A stretch of 64,000 nucleotides of DNA, taken from Cedecea colo. GTDB lineage: Bacteria; Pseudomonadota; Gammaproteobacteria; Enterobacterales; Enterobacteriaceae. This document shows, one piece after another, positions 48,552-58,159 of this stretch. Position 1 is the first letter of the stretch, and each line of letters begins with the position of its first letter. A model generated the notes under the pieces. That model searched no databases and was not told where the DNA came from. It was given only the letters and a program-made list of their open reading frames with translations. Location of the stretch: assembly GCF_011808225.1 (NCBI RefSeq), contig NZ_SOYS01000004.1:288548-352547 (forward strand), given 5' to 3'. The position numbers and the translations under genes were made by a program.

Positions 48552-48734
48552 AACCGTTGATTTTGTGACTCGAATCGGGGCAAGGACTACCTCGAAGAGG
48601 TTCACAATAGAGCATATCTCTGGCGCTATGCATCAACTATATCTAATGCCGTTCGCCGAAAACCGACAGGAGTGACTGAATACGATCTCTCGTCGTCATA
48701 TTGTCCTCCCTCTCTTGCTTGAAGATGACGAACT
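48552..48734. other. Unassigned stretch between effector fragment and toxin gene
   Basis: 183 bp with short open frames on both strands but no product I recognise. It probably contains the junction at which the effector gene lost its 5' part. Confidence 0.5.
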
Positions 48735-49010
48735 TCAGCGATCCTCTCGGGTATGCCAAAGGTCAACAATATAAATAGTACCGTGCTGAATTTCATAGTG
48801 AACGTCGTAATTATCAAACAAGATTTTTCTCACTTCTCGTGGTTCATATCTTGTCTGAGGCGCACCGATTCTTGGATGGTCGGCGAGCCCTGAGGTTCCG
48901 ATGATCAAACGTTCTAATACGCTGTCAGCATGTTGCCGACTGTACTGGCAGGCAAACCTATAAATACGCTCCAGGTCATCCTGAGCCTTTTGAGTCCAAC
49001 GTATTTCCAT
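48735..49010 (-). CDS. ParE/RelE-family toxin
   Basis: 91 aa. MEIRWTQKAQDDLERIYRFA, then LADHPRIGAPQTRYEPREVR, LFDNYDVHYEIQ and IYIVDLWHTREDR follow the ParE/RelE superfamily pattern. ParE members poison DNA gyrase and RelE members cut mRNA; sequence reading favours ParE because of the LWHTREDR ending. It lies 3 bp after the antitoxin gene on the same strand. Confidence 0.88.
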   Translation of the reverse strand: MEIRWTQKAQDDLERIYRFACQYSRQHADSVLERLIIGTSGLADHPRIGAPQTRYEPREVRKILFDNYDVHYEIQHGTIYIVDLWHTREDR

Positions 49011-49013
49011 GGG

Positions 49014-49271
49014 TTATGATTTTTTCAGTTTATTAGCGAAGTCAACAACATCCGCATGGCTAACCACCCTTCCCGCATCGACATCAGCAAGCCCTTTCAA
49101 AATCTGCTGATGCCGCCGCTCTCTCTCTTCAATCATGGCGGTTAACGCTTCTTTAATCACCCAGCTTTTGGATCTATCCAGTTCAATAGCCAGGTTTTCA
49201 ACCGCAGTTGCAAGCTCTGCAGGGATCTGAGCGCTGATCGTCTGTTTCGCGAGTTGTCTCATGACCGCCAC
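49014..49271 (-). CDS. Ribbon-helix-helix antitoxin (ParD/CopG type)
   Basis: 85 aa. An N-terminal ribbon-helix-helix (TISAQIPAELATAVENLAIE, then LDRSKSWVIKEALTAMIEE) would bind DNA as a dimer and repress the pair. The C-terminal half (ILKGLADVDAGRVVSHADVV) probably wraps the toxin. It precedes the toxin gene in the usual order antitoxin first. Confidence 0.88.
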   Translation of the reverse strand: MAVMRQLAKQTISAQIPAELATAVENLAIELDRSKSWVIKEALTAMIEERERRHQQILKGLADVDAGRVVSHADVVDFANKLKKS

Positions 49272-49357
49272 CTTTTAATAAAAGTTAATAACGCTTATTA
49301 AAATAGCATATTTGTGTTCGCGTAACTACCTGTGGCGAAGACAACATCAGTCCCCCG

Positions 49358-50191
49358 TCATCTCGAAGCCAGCATTCCCGGATAGTGTTTAGCGATGATG
49401 TCGTTCATACGCTCAATCAACTCCAGACGCTTGAAGGTCAAGTGTGCGGTGCCTTTTTGATAGTAACGAATGCTGAAGAACTCATCTTCGTAAACGTCCT
49501 TAGCCGGATTATCACGAATATGTTCCATCAATCGGGTAGAGATATCACCCCGGTTGTCAGGGAGGGGTTTACCAGCCAGTAGAAACAGCATTCGCTCCAG
49601 GTCCGCCAGTTGATCCCGCCGCCAGCCCCAGTTCAGACTAAATCCCCAGCGGTTATGCATAACCAGATTGTTAATGATGATTTTCTTACCGAAGCTGCAG
49701 GGACTATTGGTCTTATAATCCCATGATAGCCCTTTGAAGACGTTGATGATGCCACGTTCGAAGACATCCATCTTGTTCAAATGTAATTGCTCAAAGGTGC
49801 TGAGGATATTCGCCTCACTGATGGCTGGCAGATCCCCTTCCTCCAGATTCTTATGCCACTGGTCACGGGCCTGAGCATCCATCAAGGCCATCATGCCAGA
49901 CTTCAGCATCAGGTCACGCCAGATACAGCGGTCGATATTACGGGTGATAGCAGGCATCGCTTTATCAAACTTCTCGGTCAGCCAACTATCGTAGCGGTGC
50001 CCTGACTTCATCGCCCAGTCTTGCGCCGTACCACCACCAATTTCTGAAGTTAGCCGTGAAATGGCATCAAGCTGCTCAATGAGTTGTTCAATCTGTTTAA
50101 GTGCGGAATCGCGACCAGTGACTACACGTTCGATACTGGTCGAAAGGATGAGTTCATTGTGTTCCGTCAACACGTCGGGTTCTGTTTGCAT
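49358..50191 (-). CDS. DUF4942-domain protein
   Basis: 277 aa from ATG 50191 (MQTEPDVLTEHNELI); the frame is open further upstream but without support and overlaps cbtA. Matches the DUF4942 proteins found next to cbeA-cbtA in E. coli CP4-type islands, for example in the segments VFERGIINVFKGLSWDYKTN and IINNLVMHNRWGFSLNWGWR. Its function is unknown; it has been seen as an island passenger and sometimes resembles N6-adenine methyltransferase remnants. It lies 113 bp after the broken cbtA. Confidence 0.8.
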   Translation of the reverse strand: MQTEPDVLTEHNELILSTSIERVVTGRDSALKQIEQLIEQLDAISRLTSEIGGGTAQDWAMKSGHRYDSWLTEKFDKAMPAITRNIDRCIWRDLMLKSGMMALMDAQARDQWHKNLEEGDLPAISEANILSTFEQLHLNKMDVFERGIINVFKGLSWDYKTNSPCSFGKKIIINNLVMHNRWGFSLNWGWRRDQLADLERMLFLLAGKPLPDNRGDISTRLMEHIRDNPAKDVYEDEFFSIRYYQKGTAHLTFKRLELIERMNDIIAKHYPGMLASR

Positions 50192-50304
50192 CGTTAACCG
50201 TCCATAAAAGCAAACACGCCTGCCGGGAGTGGCAAGCGCATTATGCGACGAATAAAAAAGGTGGGAAGTGCAGAGGTAAAAATCAGGAATGAGGCTCGAA
50301 GAAT

Positions 50305-50625
50305 TTAAGTATTCATTAATCCGGTAGCTCGCCTTGCTCTGAGAATATCGGTAGCGGTCAGGAATGGCGTCTGCTCCTGCCATGTAAACCCTTTGCGGTC
50401 GGTGCGTATCAGTTCATAACGTTCCACCAGGAAATTCACCGCATCAGCCAGTGTTATTCCCGCTTCGATATGTTCCTGAATGGCCGCGTCCTCATGGAAT
50501 GGCGTGTCGTTGAGTGTCAGGCCGTAATGGTGTTCCAGCAGATAAGTTAATAGTTACTGCCATACCTGTACGGGCGACAGGCGTGACGAAACCGGCGCCG
50601 TGGTCGGTACAGATGAGATTTGCAT
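50305..50625 (-). pseudogene. cbtA: cbtA (yeeV) toxin gene with a premature stop
   Basis: Frame from ATG 50625: MQISSVPTTAPVSSRLSPVQ, VWQ, then TAA at 50554-50556 (codon 24), then [39 protein letters not shown] and ending [11 protein letters not shown] with TAA at 50305. Apart from this one stop the frame is full length for CbtA, the type IV toxin that blocks FtsZ and MreB polymerisation. The nonsense codon would end the protein at 23 residues. The antitoxin gene cbeA upstream is intact. Confidence 0.85.
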
Positions 50626-50687
50626 GAGTTGGGTCTCTTGAGTAAGGAAAGATTTGAATGATTACAAGGCCATAGTGGGGCTGAGAG

Positions 50688-51026
50688 TCAGTCTTCAACC
50701 TGATTTGAGGGATAAATTGCGATACACACATACCCATGACTGCCCAGCGTATCGGCTTCACAGATCAGCCCGTTACGGTACAGCGTAACGCTGTGTGCAT
50801 AGCGGGGATTCATTTCGCCAGAGAACAACATCAGCTCCAGATGCGCGACAAAATGCGGGAAGGCTTCATCCAGATGTCGGGCCTGCAACTCGTTGAACGA
50901 ATCATTGAACCCTGCCCGGTCCGCCAGAAAATGCAACTGATTACCTTCCTGCACCAGCCGCGCACCGAAACACGGTGTAATATCTCGTTTAAGACCCCAG
51001 ACTTGGATAGTGTCTTTATTCATCAT
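50688..51026 (-). CDS. cbeA: CbeA (YeeU) cytoskeleton-bundling antitoxin
   Basis: 112 aa from ATG 51026 (MMNKDTIQVWGLKRDITP); a TTG at 51041 overlapping the radC-like stop is a weaker choice. It matches YeeU in DITPCFGARLVQEGNQLHFL and LELMLFSGEMNPRYAHSVTL. In E. coli CbeA counters CbtA by stabilising MreB and FtsZ filaments rather than by binding the toxin. Here it remains open although its toxin partner cbtA is broken. Confidence 0.9.
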   Translation of the reverse strand: MMNKDTIQVWGLKRDITPCFGARLVQEGNQLHFLADRAGFNDSFNELQARHLDEAFPHFVAHLELMLFSGEMNPRYAHSVTLYRNGLICEADTLGSHGYVCIAIYPSNQVED

Positions 51027-51037
51027 TTTATTCTTGT

Positions 51038-51514
51038 TCAAAGAAGACCATGTTCAGCGAAGGAAAATATTTGCCTGCCTCCGACAATCAGGTGATCAGG
51101 CACCCGGATTTCCACCAGCATCAGCGCCTGTACCAGTCGCTGAGTGATGGCTTTGTCCGCCTGGCTTGGGTTCACCTCTCCAGACGGGTGATTATGGGCA
51201 AATATCATCGCCGCCGCGTTAAAGTACAGGTCACGTTTTACCACCTCGCGGGAATGGACCTCAGTGTGACTGATGGTGCCGCTAAACAGCGTTTCGTGGG
51301 CAAGCAACTGGTTCTGGTTATCCAGATACAGCACCCGGAACTCTTCACGTTCAAGCGCGGCCATATGCAGTCGTAGCCACTCACGGACGGCGTGCGTGGA
51401 GGTGAAGACCGCTCCGGGTTCATGCAGATGACGGTCCAGAGCCCTGAGCGCCCGCTGAACGAGACGTCAGTCCTGTTGCGTCATCTCTCCGGGTAAAAAG
51501 GAAAGCTGTTTCAT
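51038..51514 (-). pseudogene. yeeS: RadC-like YeeS with a premature stop
   Basis: From ATG 51514 the frame reads MKQLSFLPGEMTQQD, then TGA (51467-51469, codon 16), then RLVQRALRALDRHLHEPGAV and the JAB/MPN domain (MIFAHNHPSGEVNPSQADKA with the HxH-x7-S-x2-D zinc motif). The usual residue at the stop is probably Trp (TGG to TGA). Re-initiation at ATG 51364 would still give an intact 108-aa JAB domain, so residual function is possible. The gene is part of the same island cassette as cbeA. Confidence 0.8.
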
Positions 51515-51529
51515 CCATTAGTCCTCCGT

Positions 51530-51787
51530 TCATTCGATGATACGCAGAATGGCATAGGCTTCAGGATGCTGCAGGGCATAATCCCGCAGGCGATAATAGT
51601 GCGTGGTCATTGCGTCGCACTCTATACGGAAGGCGTGATGGCTGTATTCAATCAGGCCCTGCTGCCTGTGCGCTCATTTGCGCATCGTTGCCGTTCAGGC
51701 AGTTAAACAGATGCCATGTCTCATCACTGTCGGACTCGGGGGCCATAAATACCCCACCGTTGCTGAGGATGTAAAACGACCATATAA
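51530..51787 (-). pseudogene. Fragment of a KlcA/ArdB antirestriction gene
   Basis: One frame gives IWSFYILSNGGVFMAPESDS, DETWHLFNCLNGNDAQMSAQ, AAG; after a frameshift near 51653 another gives LIEYSHHAFRIECDAMTTHY and YRLRDYALQHPEAYAILRII, ending TGA at 51530-51532. This is the C-terminal half of an ArdB/KlcA-type antirestriction protein. The N-terminal half is missing, cut near the 3' end of the TIR gene. A dead antirestriction gene beside a type I restriction system suggests the cassette became free to decay after the restriction system arrived. Confidence 0.8.
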
Positions 51788-51818
51788 CCGAGATAGGCTT
51801 TGGCTGATCATCAGCATC

Positions 51819-51845
51819 GTCCGTATCAGTTTTAGTGATACGGAC
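51819..51845 (-). terminator. Hairpin at the 3' end of the TIR gene
   Basis: Perfect 10-bp stem GTCCGTATCA (51819-51828) with TGATACGGAC (51836-51845), 7-nt loop, 6 bp beyond the TIR stop. There is no T-tract, so it may protect the mRNA end rather than terminate on its own. Confidence 0.6.
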
Positions 51846-51850
51846 TACAT

Positions 51851-52822
51851 TTATCGATTACGCTGTTGAATCGGGCTAAAGAACATATCCCATAGATGTT
51901 CTGCCATGCCTTCGTTAGTCAACAACAAATCCCTTGAATTGTTGTAACCCAATCCCATCAAGGTGCGGAACCCAAGTGTTTGCCCATTATCCGCAACACT
52001 AAGACTTTCATTGCAACTATTGCGAGTCACACCGCTTTGACTGTAGCAGATATCCCCGAATCCCATATTACGACTGCCACACCAGATTCCGCACTGACCA
52101 ACCTTGCTACCGTTGATATACACGGCACAAGTGAAAGAATCTGCATCAGGCCGATGGAAATCGACGTCTAACCCTACATGGCGCTTTTTGAGTTCTTCCA
52201 GCGAGTTTGCAAAATAACGAGCTACATACTCAAAACCCTCACGACGGGCCCGATCTTTATCAAGGTCGGTAAAACTCTTTGGTAGAGAAAGATTGCTGGA
52301 ACGCGGCGTAAAAACTGTATCCGTCGCCTGAAGCATTGGGTTAGCCGGAGCTGGGGCGTGCACAATCTGCTGCGGCTTTTTAGTTTCTAAATTGGCAATG
52401 GCTCGGGAGACAGCTTCGACGACCTGAACATATCCTTCATCATGGCTGGCAAACTTGGTTATGGGTTTACCATCAACGGTCGCCGCCATAATGCTGCCGA
52501 ACGGTAGCTGATGCCAGGCACACTCTCTTAAGATCACCGGAATGACCACCGCCTCGCCCCGTTTATGCCGCTCCAGAGCGTTGGTCATTTCTACCTGATA
52601 GCAATAATCAGAAGCGATAAAATCGCTGCTAATCAGCAACAGGATGATATCTGCCTGCGAAAAGTAGTGGTCTATTTGGTTCTCAAACTCTTGCCCTGGG
52701 ACAATACGGCGATCGTGCCATGTCGTAATCTTACCCATGCGCTTCAGGGGTGAAAGATGCTTCTCAAGCTCATTGCGCAGCGCTTCATCCGCATGAGAAT
52801 AGGAAAAAACGAGAGTAGTCAT
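51851..52822 (-). CDS. TIR-domain protein, probable antiphage NADase
   Basis: 323 aa from ATG 52822 (AGGAG upstream). Residues about 1-130 form a TIR domain: TTLVFSYSHADEALRNELEK, IVPGQEFENQIDHYFSQADI, ILLLISSDFIASDYCYQVEM with the candidate catalytic Glu at about 78, and VIPVILREC. A linker rich in Pro and Gln follows, then a C-terminal domain (about 190-323; DFHRPDADSFTCAVYINGSK, CGIWCGSRNMGFGDICYSQS) that I cannot place and that may sense the trigger. It is divergent from hsdR. Many bacterial TIR proteins deplete NAD or make signal nucleotides during phage attack; that activity here is inference. Confidence 0.85.
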   Translation of the reverse strand: MTTLVFSYSHADEALRNELEKHLSPLKRMGKITTWHDRRIVPGQEFENQIDHYFSQADIILLLISSDFIASDYCYQVEMTNALERHKRGEAVVIPVILRECAWHQLPFGSIMAATVDGKPITKFASHDEGYVQVVEAVSRAIANLETKKPQQIVHAPAPANPMLQATDTVFTPRSSNLSLPKSFTDLDKDRARREGFEYVARYFANSLEELKKRHVGLDVDFHRPDADSFTCAVYINGSKVGQCGIWCGSRNMGFGDICYSQSGVTRNSCNESLSVADNGQTLGFRTLMGLGYNNSRDLLLTNEGMAEHLWDMFFSPIQQRNR

Positions 52823-53047
52823 AAGGGTGAAATGCTCCTGAACCGTTACTGTATTTAGGGCTATTCTGTGCCCACTGTATAAAAAAATCACGCTATTGAC
52901 TGTAATTAATAGATGCTTGATCTCTTTAAAGTTGTTACGTCAGCTTATTCATAGCCACCGTATGCCATCCGGCTCACCTCGTCAGCCAAAATAGTGTGAT
53001 ATTCTTTCCAGAAATCCTGTTGTATCCACGACACAAGGCGATGATTG
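52823..53047. promoter_or_regulatory. Divergent TIR / hsdR promoter region
   Basis: 225 bp non-coding gap between divergent genes, AT-rich around 52880-52930. It must hold both promoters, but no site stands out. Confidence 0.5.
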
Positions 53048-56000
53048 ATGGAGCAGTCTCTCAATTTTGAAATGTTGCGCAGCCAGTGGCCGGAACTGGC
53101 GGAACTCGCGTGTATGGCGGAACGTTACGTTCACACCGACCCGGAAAGCAGTCTGGTTAAGCTGCGCAACTACACCGAATTGATGGTGCGTTGGTTATAT
53201 CGTCAAGAACGGCTACCTGAAGGCATCAAAGCAAATCTGTATGATTTAATGAACGCCGATGTCTTCACTAGCATGATGCCGGAAGCCATAATCATGAAAA
53301 TGGATGCGCTGCGTATCCATGGCAACCGTGCCGCGCACGGCGGACGTATCAAAGCTAAAGATACCTACTGGCTGCTCAAAGAAGCGTATTTGTTGGGAAT
53401 TTGGCTGTATGTTCGCTACGCCCACGGTAATGTTGATGACTGCCCCAAATTCTCTCTCCCTCCGTTAACACAATCGTCAGGTCGTGCAGATGAAAAACGT
53501 CTGGAAGATGCAATCAGGGCTCAAGATGAAAGCCGTGAGCGCGAACTGGCGCTACAACGCGCACTACAGCAAGAGCAGGAAAAGGCCGAACACCTTACTC
53601 AGCGCCTGAATGAAGCCAGAGCGCGCAATCAGCATGTTGCCGATATCCTCTCCATTGACGAAGCGGAAACCCGCCGCCGCCTGATTGACTCCCGCCTGCT
53701 TGCTGCTGACTGGAATGTAGGCGAAGAACTTAAAAATACCGATCAGGTTACGCAGGAGCATCCTGTTAAAGAACAGCCTACTGCAACTGGCGACGGTTAT
53801 GCGGATTATGCCTTGTGGGATGAAGCGCATAAACCGCTGGCGGTGGTGGAAGCAAAAAAAACCAGCGTCAATGCCGAGCAAGGACGAATTCAGGCTCGGC
53901 TATATGCAGACTGGCTGGAAAAAGAATACGGTCAGCGCCCGGTCATTTTCTACACCAACGGCTACGACATCTGGCTGTGGGACGACCATAAAACTCATGG
54001 TTATCCCCCGCGTCGAGTATTTGGTTTCTACAGCAAGGAAAGCCTGCAATATCTTATTCAGCAGCGAGAAACCCGTCTGCCACTGAACAGTGTGCCGCAC
54101 GTAAAAGACAACGAAGGTAAGGCAGTTGCCGGACGTTTGTATCAGCTTGAAACCATCGCCCGCGTCAGCGAACGGTTTACCAATAAGTACCGACAATCGT
54201 TAATTGTACAGGCCACTGGTACAGGCAAAACCCGCGTGGCAATTGCACTAAGCAAACTGATGATTGATGCTCGCTGGGTAAAACGCGTCCTGTTTCTTTG
54301 CGACCGTAAAGAGCTGCGTAAACAGGCGGCGAATGCCTTCAATCAGTTCACCAATGAGCCGCTGTATGTGGTCGGGAAATCGAAGAAAGCAGACAGACAG
54401 AATGCCAGGATCTACATCGCTACCTATCCTGGCATGATGAAAATCATGGACCATTTTGATGTTGGTTATTTCGATCTGATCATCGCCGATGAATCCCACC
54501 GCTCTATCTACAACGTCTACGGCGATCTGTTTAAGTATTTTGATGCGCTCCAAATTGGCCTGACGGCCACGCCTATCGACATGGTGAGTAAAACCACTTT
54601 CGGCCTGTTTGGTTGTGAAGGACGTATCCCTACCGCCAACTACAGCCTGGAAGATGCCATCGCTGATAACAATCTGGTGCCTTATGAAGTCGTCACACAC
54701 ACCACGGAATTCCTGCGCGAAGGCATCAAACGGGAGAAATTAAGCGACGCACAAATCCGTGAGCTGGAAGAACAGGGTATCGATCCCAATACGCTGGAAT
54801 TTGATGGCAAGGCGCTGGATGAGGCGATCTATAACAAAGACACCAACCGCTATATTCTGCGTAACCTGATGGAAAATGGCCTGAAAGATCGGGACGGCCA
54901 ACTCCCCGGTAAAACCATCATTTTTGCCCGTAACCATAAACACGCGCTGCTGTTGAATGAGTTGTTCGACGACATGTACCCGCAGTTTGCAGGACGCTTC
55001 TGCCAGGTCATCGACAACTACGATCCCCGTGCCGAGCAACTGATTGACGATTTTAAAGGGCTTGATGAAAGCACCAACAAAGAGCTGACCATCGCTATCT
55101 CCGTTGACATGCTCGATACCGGCATTGATGTTCCGGAAATTGTGAACCTAGTCTTTGCCAAGCCGGTTAAATCGAAAGTGAAGTTCTGGCAGATGATTGG
55201 CCGTGGTACACGCCTCTGTTCGGGACTATACGGCAACGATGAAAACGGCAAACCGCTGGATAAACAGAAATTTCGCATCTTCGATCACTGGGGCAACTTT
55301 GAGTATCACGAGCTGCATACCGAAGAGGCCGAAGTGACAGCGACAAAATCGCTGGCGCAAAAACGCTTCGAAGCGTGGGTTATGCTGGGTGCTGCCGCGC
55401 AGCGTAAGTTCGACAAACAGGCGGTGGATTTAGTCGCTCACCAGCTCCGCGAGCAGATCAACGCGCTTGATGAAAAGTCGATTGCCGTACAGGAAAAGTG
55501 GCAGCAAAAAGCACAGTACAGCGATGAAAAAGTGCTGCGCCAGCTTTCCCCAAAAACGCAGCAGGATTTAATATCCGTTCTGGCCCCGCTGATGCAGTGG
55601 CTGGACGTGCGCGGGCAAAGCGATGCCATGCGTTTCGATATGGATATTCTGGCAGCGCAAACTGCCCGTTATACCAACCCGGAAGAACTGGATGTGCTCT
55701 GGCCGGTCATCGTCGAGAAAGTGGAACGTCTGCCGCCGCATCTGGCGCAGGTGCAACAGCAGGGACAGCGGATTAATCAGCTTCGTGATTTGGGCTGGTG
55801 GAAGCAGGCCAGTCTGGAAGAACTGGAAGATATCCGCATTCATCTGCGCGGCATCATGCACCTGATGGAAAAAGATGCGACGCCGCAATTCGGCTCGATA
55901 CAGGTAGATATTACCGAAGATGCGAACCTGATCCAGACGGAAACCCGTAAAACCAATATCCGCTCGATTGACTTCAAACTCTATCGCCAGCAGGTTCAGG

Positions 56001-56461
56001 GGGCGCTAGAGCCGCTGTTCCAGCAAAATCCGGTGCTGAAGAAAATCCGCAACGGCGAGCCAGTCACGCAAAATGAGCTGGATGAACTAGCGAAGCTGGT
56101 GCTGATCCAGAACCCTAACGTTGATATCCGGGCGCTGAAAGAGTTCTACCCGCAGGCAACAGCCAGCCTGGATAAACTTTTGCGTACCATCATCGGGATG
56201 GACGGCGATGCAATGGAAGTGCGCTTTGCCCAGTTCGCCGCTGACAACAGCTTGACCAGCCAGCAACTGCGCTTCCTGTCATTGCTAAAAAACCACATCC
56301 GCGATTACGGCACCATTGAAATGCGGCAGCTCTTTGAACAGCCGTTTACGCATATCCACAACGAAGGCGTTACTGGCGTTTTCCCGGATATCGAGCAGAT
56401 CGCCCGGTTGCAAAAGATAGTCGAAGAGCTGGGTGTTGTGACCGACGCAGCGACGGTATAA
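53048..56461 (+). CDS. hsdR: Type I restriction endonuclease subunit HsdR
   Basis: 1137 aa from ATG 53048. An N-terminal DUF4145-type helical domain (about 5-130) and a coiled coil (about 150-200) precede the nuclease core: D254 in YADYALWDE and E269-x-K271 in VVEAKK. The translocase motor starts with Walker A ATGTGKTR (about 390), DESH in IIADESHRSIYN, LTATP, and motif VI QMIGRGTRLC. HsdR cuts unmodified DNA after translocation by the complex with HsdM and HsdS. A hairpin terminator lies between this gene and hsdM. The frame is intact. Confidence 0.95.
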   Translation: MEQSLNFEMLRSQWPELAELACMAERYVHTDPESSLVKLRNYTELMVRWLYRQERLPEGIKANLYDLMNADVFTSMMPEAIIMKMDALRIHGNRAAHGGRIKAKDTYWLLKEAYLLGIWLYVRYAHGNVDDCPKFSLPPLTQSSGRADEKRLEDAIRAQDESRERELALQRALQQEQEKAEHLTQRLNEARARNQHVADILSIDEAETRRRLIDSRLLAADWNVGEELKNTDQVTQEHPVKEQPTATGDGYADYALWDEAHKPLAVVEAKKTSVNAEQGRIQARLYADWLEKEYGQRPVIFYTNGYDIWLWDDHKTHGYPPRRVFGFYSKESLQYLIQQRETRLPLNSVPHVKDNEGKAVAGRLYQLETIARVSERFTNKYRQSLIVQATGTGKTRVAIALSKLMIDARWVKRVLFLCDRKELRKQAANAFNQFTNEPLYVVGKSKKADRQNARIYIATYPGMMKIMDHFDVGYFDLIIADESHRSIYNVYGDLFKYFDALQIGLTATPIDMVSKTTFGLFGCEGRIPTANYSLEDAIADNNLVPYEVVTHTTEFLREGIKREKLSDAQIRELEEQGIDPNTLEFDGKALDEAIYNKDTNRYILRNLMENGLKDRDGQLPGKTIIFARNHKHALLLNELFDDMYPQFAGRFCQVIDNYDPRAEQLIDDFKGLDESTNKELTIAISVDMLDTGIDVPEIVNLVFAKPVKSKVKFWQMIGRGTRLCSGLYGNDENGKPLDKQKFRIFDHWGNFEYHELHTEEAEVTATKSLAQKRFEAWVMLGAAAQRKFDKQAVDLVAHQLREQINALDEKSIAVQEKWQQKAQYSDEKVLRQLSPKTQQDLISVLAPLMQWLDVRGQSDAMRFDMDILAAQTARYTNPEELDVLWPVIVEKVERLPPHLAQVQQQGQRINQLRDLGWWKQASLEELEDIRIHLRGIMHLMEKDATPQFGSIQVDITEDANLIQTETRKTNIRSIDFKLYRQQVQGALEPLFQQNPVLKKIRNGEPVTQNELDELAKLVLIQNPNVDIRALKEFYPQATASLDKLLRTIIGMDGDAMEVRFAQFAADNSLTSQQLRFLSLLKNHIRDYGTIEMRQLFEQPFTHIHNEGVTGVFPDIEQIARLQKIVEELGVVTDAATV

Positions 56462-56473
56462 TACGCACATGAT

Positions 56474-56500
56474 AAGCCCCGGCAGCGGGGCTTTTGTATT
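56474..56500 (+). terminator. Intrinsic terminator between hsdR and hsdM
   Basis: AAGCCCC (56474-56480) pairs with GGGGCTT (56487-56493), followed by TTGTATTT, starting 12 bp after the hsdR stop. hsdM would then need read-through or its own promoter. Confidence 0.75.
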
Positions 56501-56524
56501 TATAACAGGGTATAGACGTTAACA

Positions 56525-58159
56525 ATGATTACCGGTGACTTAAAAAGTAAAATCGACGGACTATGGGAAGATTTCTGGGTGGGTGGCATCACTAACCCAC
56601 TGACCGTAATCGAGCAAATCACTTACCTGATGTACTCCCGGATGCTGGACACCCAAGAGCAACGAGACGAGAAGCGTAAACAAATCGCGGGTATTGATTT
56701 TAAACCGCGTTTTGCGCCAGAACAGCAGGAGTTCCGCTTCAGTCACTATAGTAACCTCGGCTCGGATGAAATGATGGAAGTCGTGCGCGACGGCGTCTTC
56801 CAGCATTTCCGTCAGCTCGGCCAGGCCGATGCGTCGAAGGTGACGCTGCTGGGCAACTTTATGAAAGATGCTCGTCTGGAGATCGTTAAACCTTCGCTAT
56901 TGACTAAAGCCGTGGAGGTGATCAAAAACCTGCCGCTCGATCGCGGCGATACCAAAGGCGATCTCTACGAATACCTGTTGAGCAAGCTAACTACCGCCGG
57001 GATCAACGGTCAGTTCCGCACGCCACGCCACATTATCCGCACGATGGTCGAAATGATGGAGCCGAACCCGGCGCGCGGTGAAACGATCTGCGATCCGGCC
57101 TGTGGTACGGGTGGTTTTCTGGCAACCAGTTATGAATACCTGCTGGAGAAATACAGTTCACTGGAGTCCATTCATAGCGAGATTGGCACCAACGAACGCG
57201 GCGAACTAGAAGAGCAAAAGATCTTTACCGGCGATCTGCTGACGCCTTGGCGTGACCATGTGGATAACAATATGTTCCACGGTTACGACTTTGATACCAC
57301 CATGCTGCGTATTGCCGCGATGAACCTGATTATGCACGGAGTGGAAGCGCCGGATATTCACTATCAGGACACCATGAGCCAGAGTTTCAGTACCAATTTC
57401 CCGCAGGCCAGCAAAAACGCTTTCAACCTGATTCTGGCGAACCCACCGTTTACCGGTTCACTGGACGAGGAAGATATCGACTCCACGCTGTCGGCAATGG
57501 TGAAAACCAAAAAAACCGAACTGCTGTTCCTGGCGCGTATTCTACAAATGCTGAAAGTAGGCGGACGTAGTGCCACTATCGTGCCGCAGGGCGTGCTGTT
57601 TGGCTCCAGCAAGGCACACCAGTTGCTGCGTAAAACGCTGGTGGAAGATAACCAGCTGGAAGCGGTGATCAATCTGCCTTCCGGCGTATTTAAGCCTTAT
57701 GCTGGTGTGGCAACGGCGATCCTGATCTTTACCAAAGGCGGTCAGACGGATGAGGTCTGGTTCTACGATCTACAAAATGACGGCTACAGCCTGGATGACA
57801 AGCGTAACCCGATAAAAGAGAACGATCTGCCTCATTTACTGGCGAGCTGGAAGTGCTACCGTGCTTTGCGTGGTTTACCGGTAGATAACTTTATGGGTGA
57901 GAAGTTAGCCTTGTTGCTGAAACAGCAATACCCACAAGGTGTTGATGCTGGCGTTGATTTTAAAGACCGCACTCAATCGGCGTTTGTAGTACCGAAAGGG
58001 GATATTGCAACGCAGAAATACGATCTCTCTATCAATCGTTATAAAGAGATGGTGTATCAGGCTGAGGTATATGAAGCTCCGAAGGTGATACTTAAACGAT
58101 TAAAAGATCTGGAAAAAGAGATTCTAGCGGACCTAGATGAACTGGAGGGCATGCTGTGA
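56525..58159 (+). CDS. hsdM: Type I DNA methyltransferase subunit HsdM
   Basis: N6-adenine methyltransferase, 544 aa. N-terminal HsdM helical domain ([20 protein letters not shown]), SAM-binding motif [13 protein letters not shown] (about 195-207) and catalytic NPPF in [18 protein letters not shown]-terminal helical tail ([20 protein letters not shown]) contacts HsdS. Its stop overlaps the GTG start of hsdS by GTGA, so the two subunits are made together, as needed for an M2S complex. Confidence 0.96.
   Translation: MITGDLKSKIDGLWEDFWVGGITNPLTVIEQITYLMYSRMLDTQEQRDEKRKQIAGIDFKPRFAPEQQEFRFSHYSNLGSDEMMEVVRDGVFQHFRQLGQADASKVTLLGNFMKDARLEIVKPSLLTKAVEVIKNLPLDRGDTKGDLYEYLLSKLTTAGINGQFRTPRHIIRTMVEMMEPNPARGETICDPACGTGGFLATSYEYLLEKYSSLESIHSEIGTNERGELEEQKIFTGDLLTPWRDHVDNNMFHGYDFDTTMLRIAAMNLIMHGVEAPDIHYQDTMSQSFSTNFPQASKNAFNLILANPPFTGSLDEEDIDSTLSAMVKTKKTELLFLARILQMLKVGGRSATIVPQGVLFGSSKAHQLLRKTLVEDNQLEAVINLPSGVFKPYAGVATAILIFTKGGQTDEVWFYDLQNDGYSLDDKRNPIKENDLPHLLASWKCYRALRGLPVDNFMGEKLALLLKQQYPQGVDAGVDFKDRTQSAFVVPKGDIATQKYDLSINRYKEMVYQAEVYEAPKVILKRLKDLEKEILADLDELEGML

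Noticed and set aside
50492..50761. 89-codon minus-strand frame over cbtA
   Set aside because: It lies in a different frame from the CbtA similarity and matches nothing; the real reading is a cbtA pseudogene.
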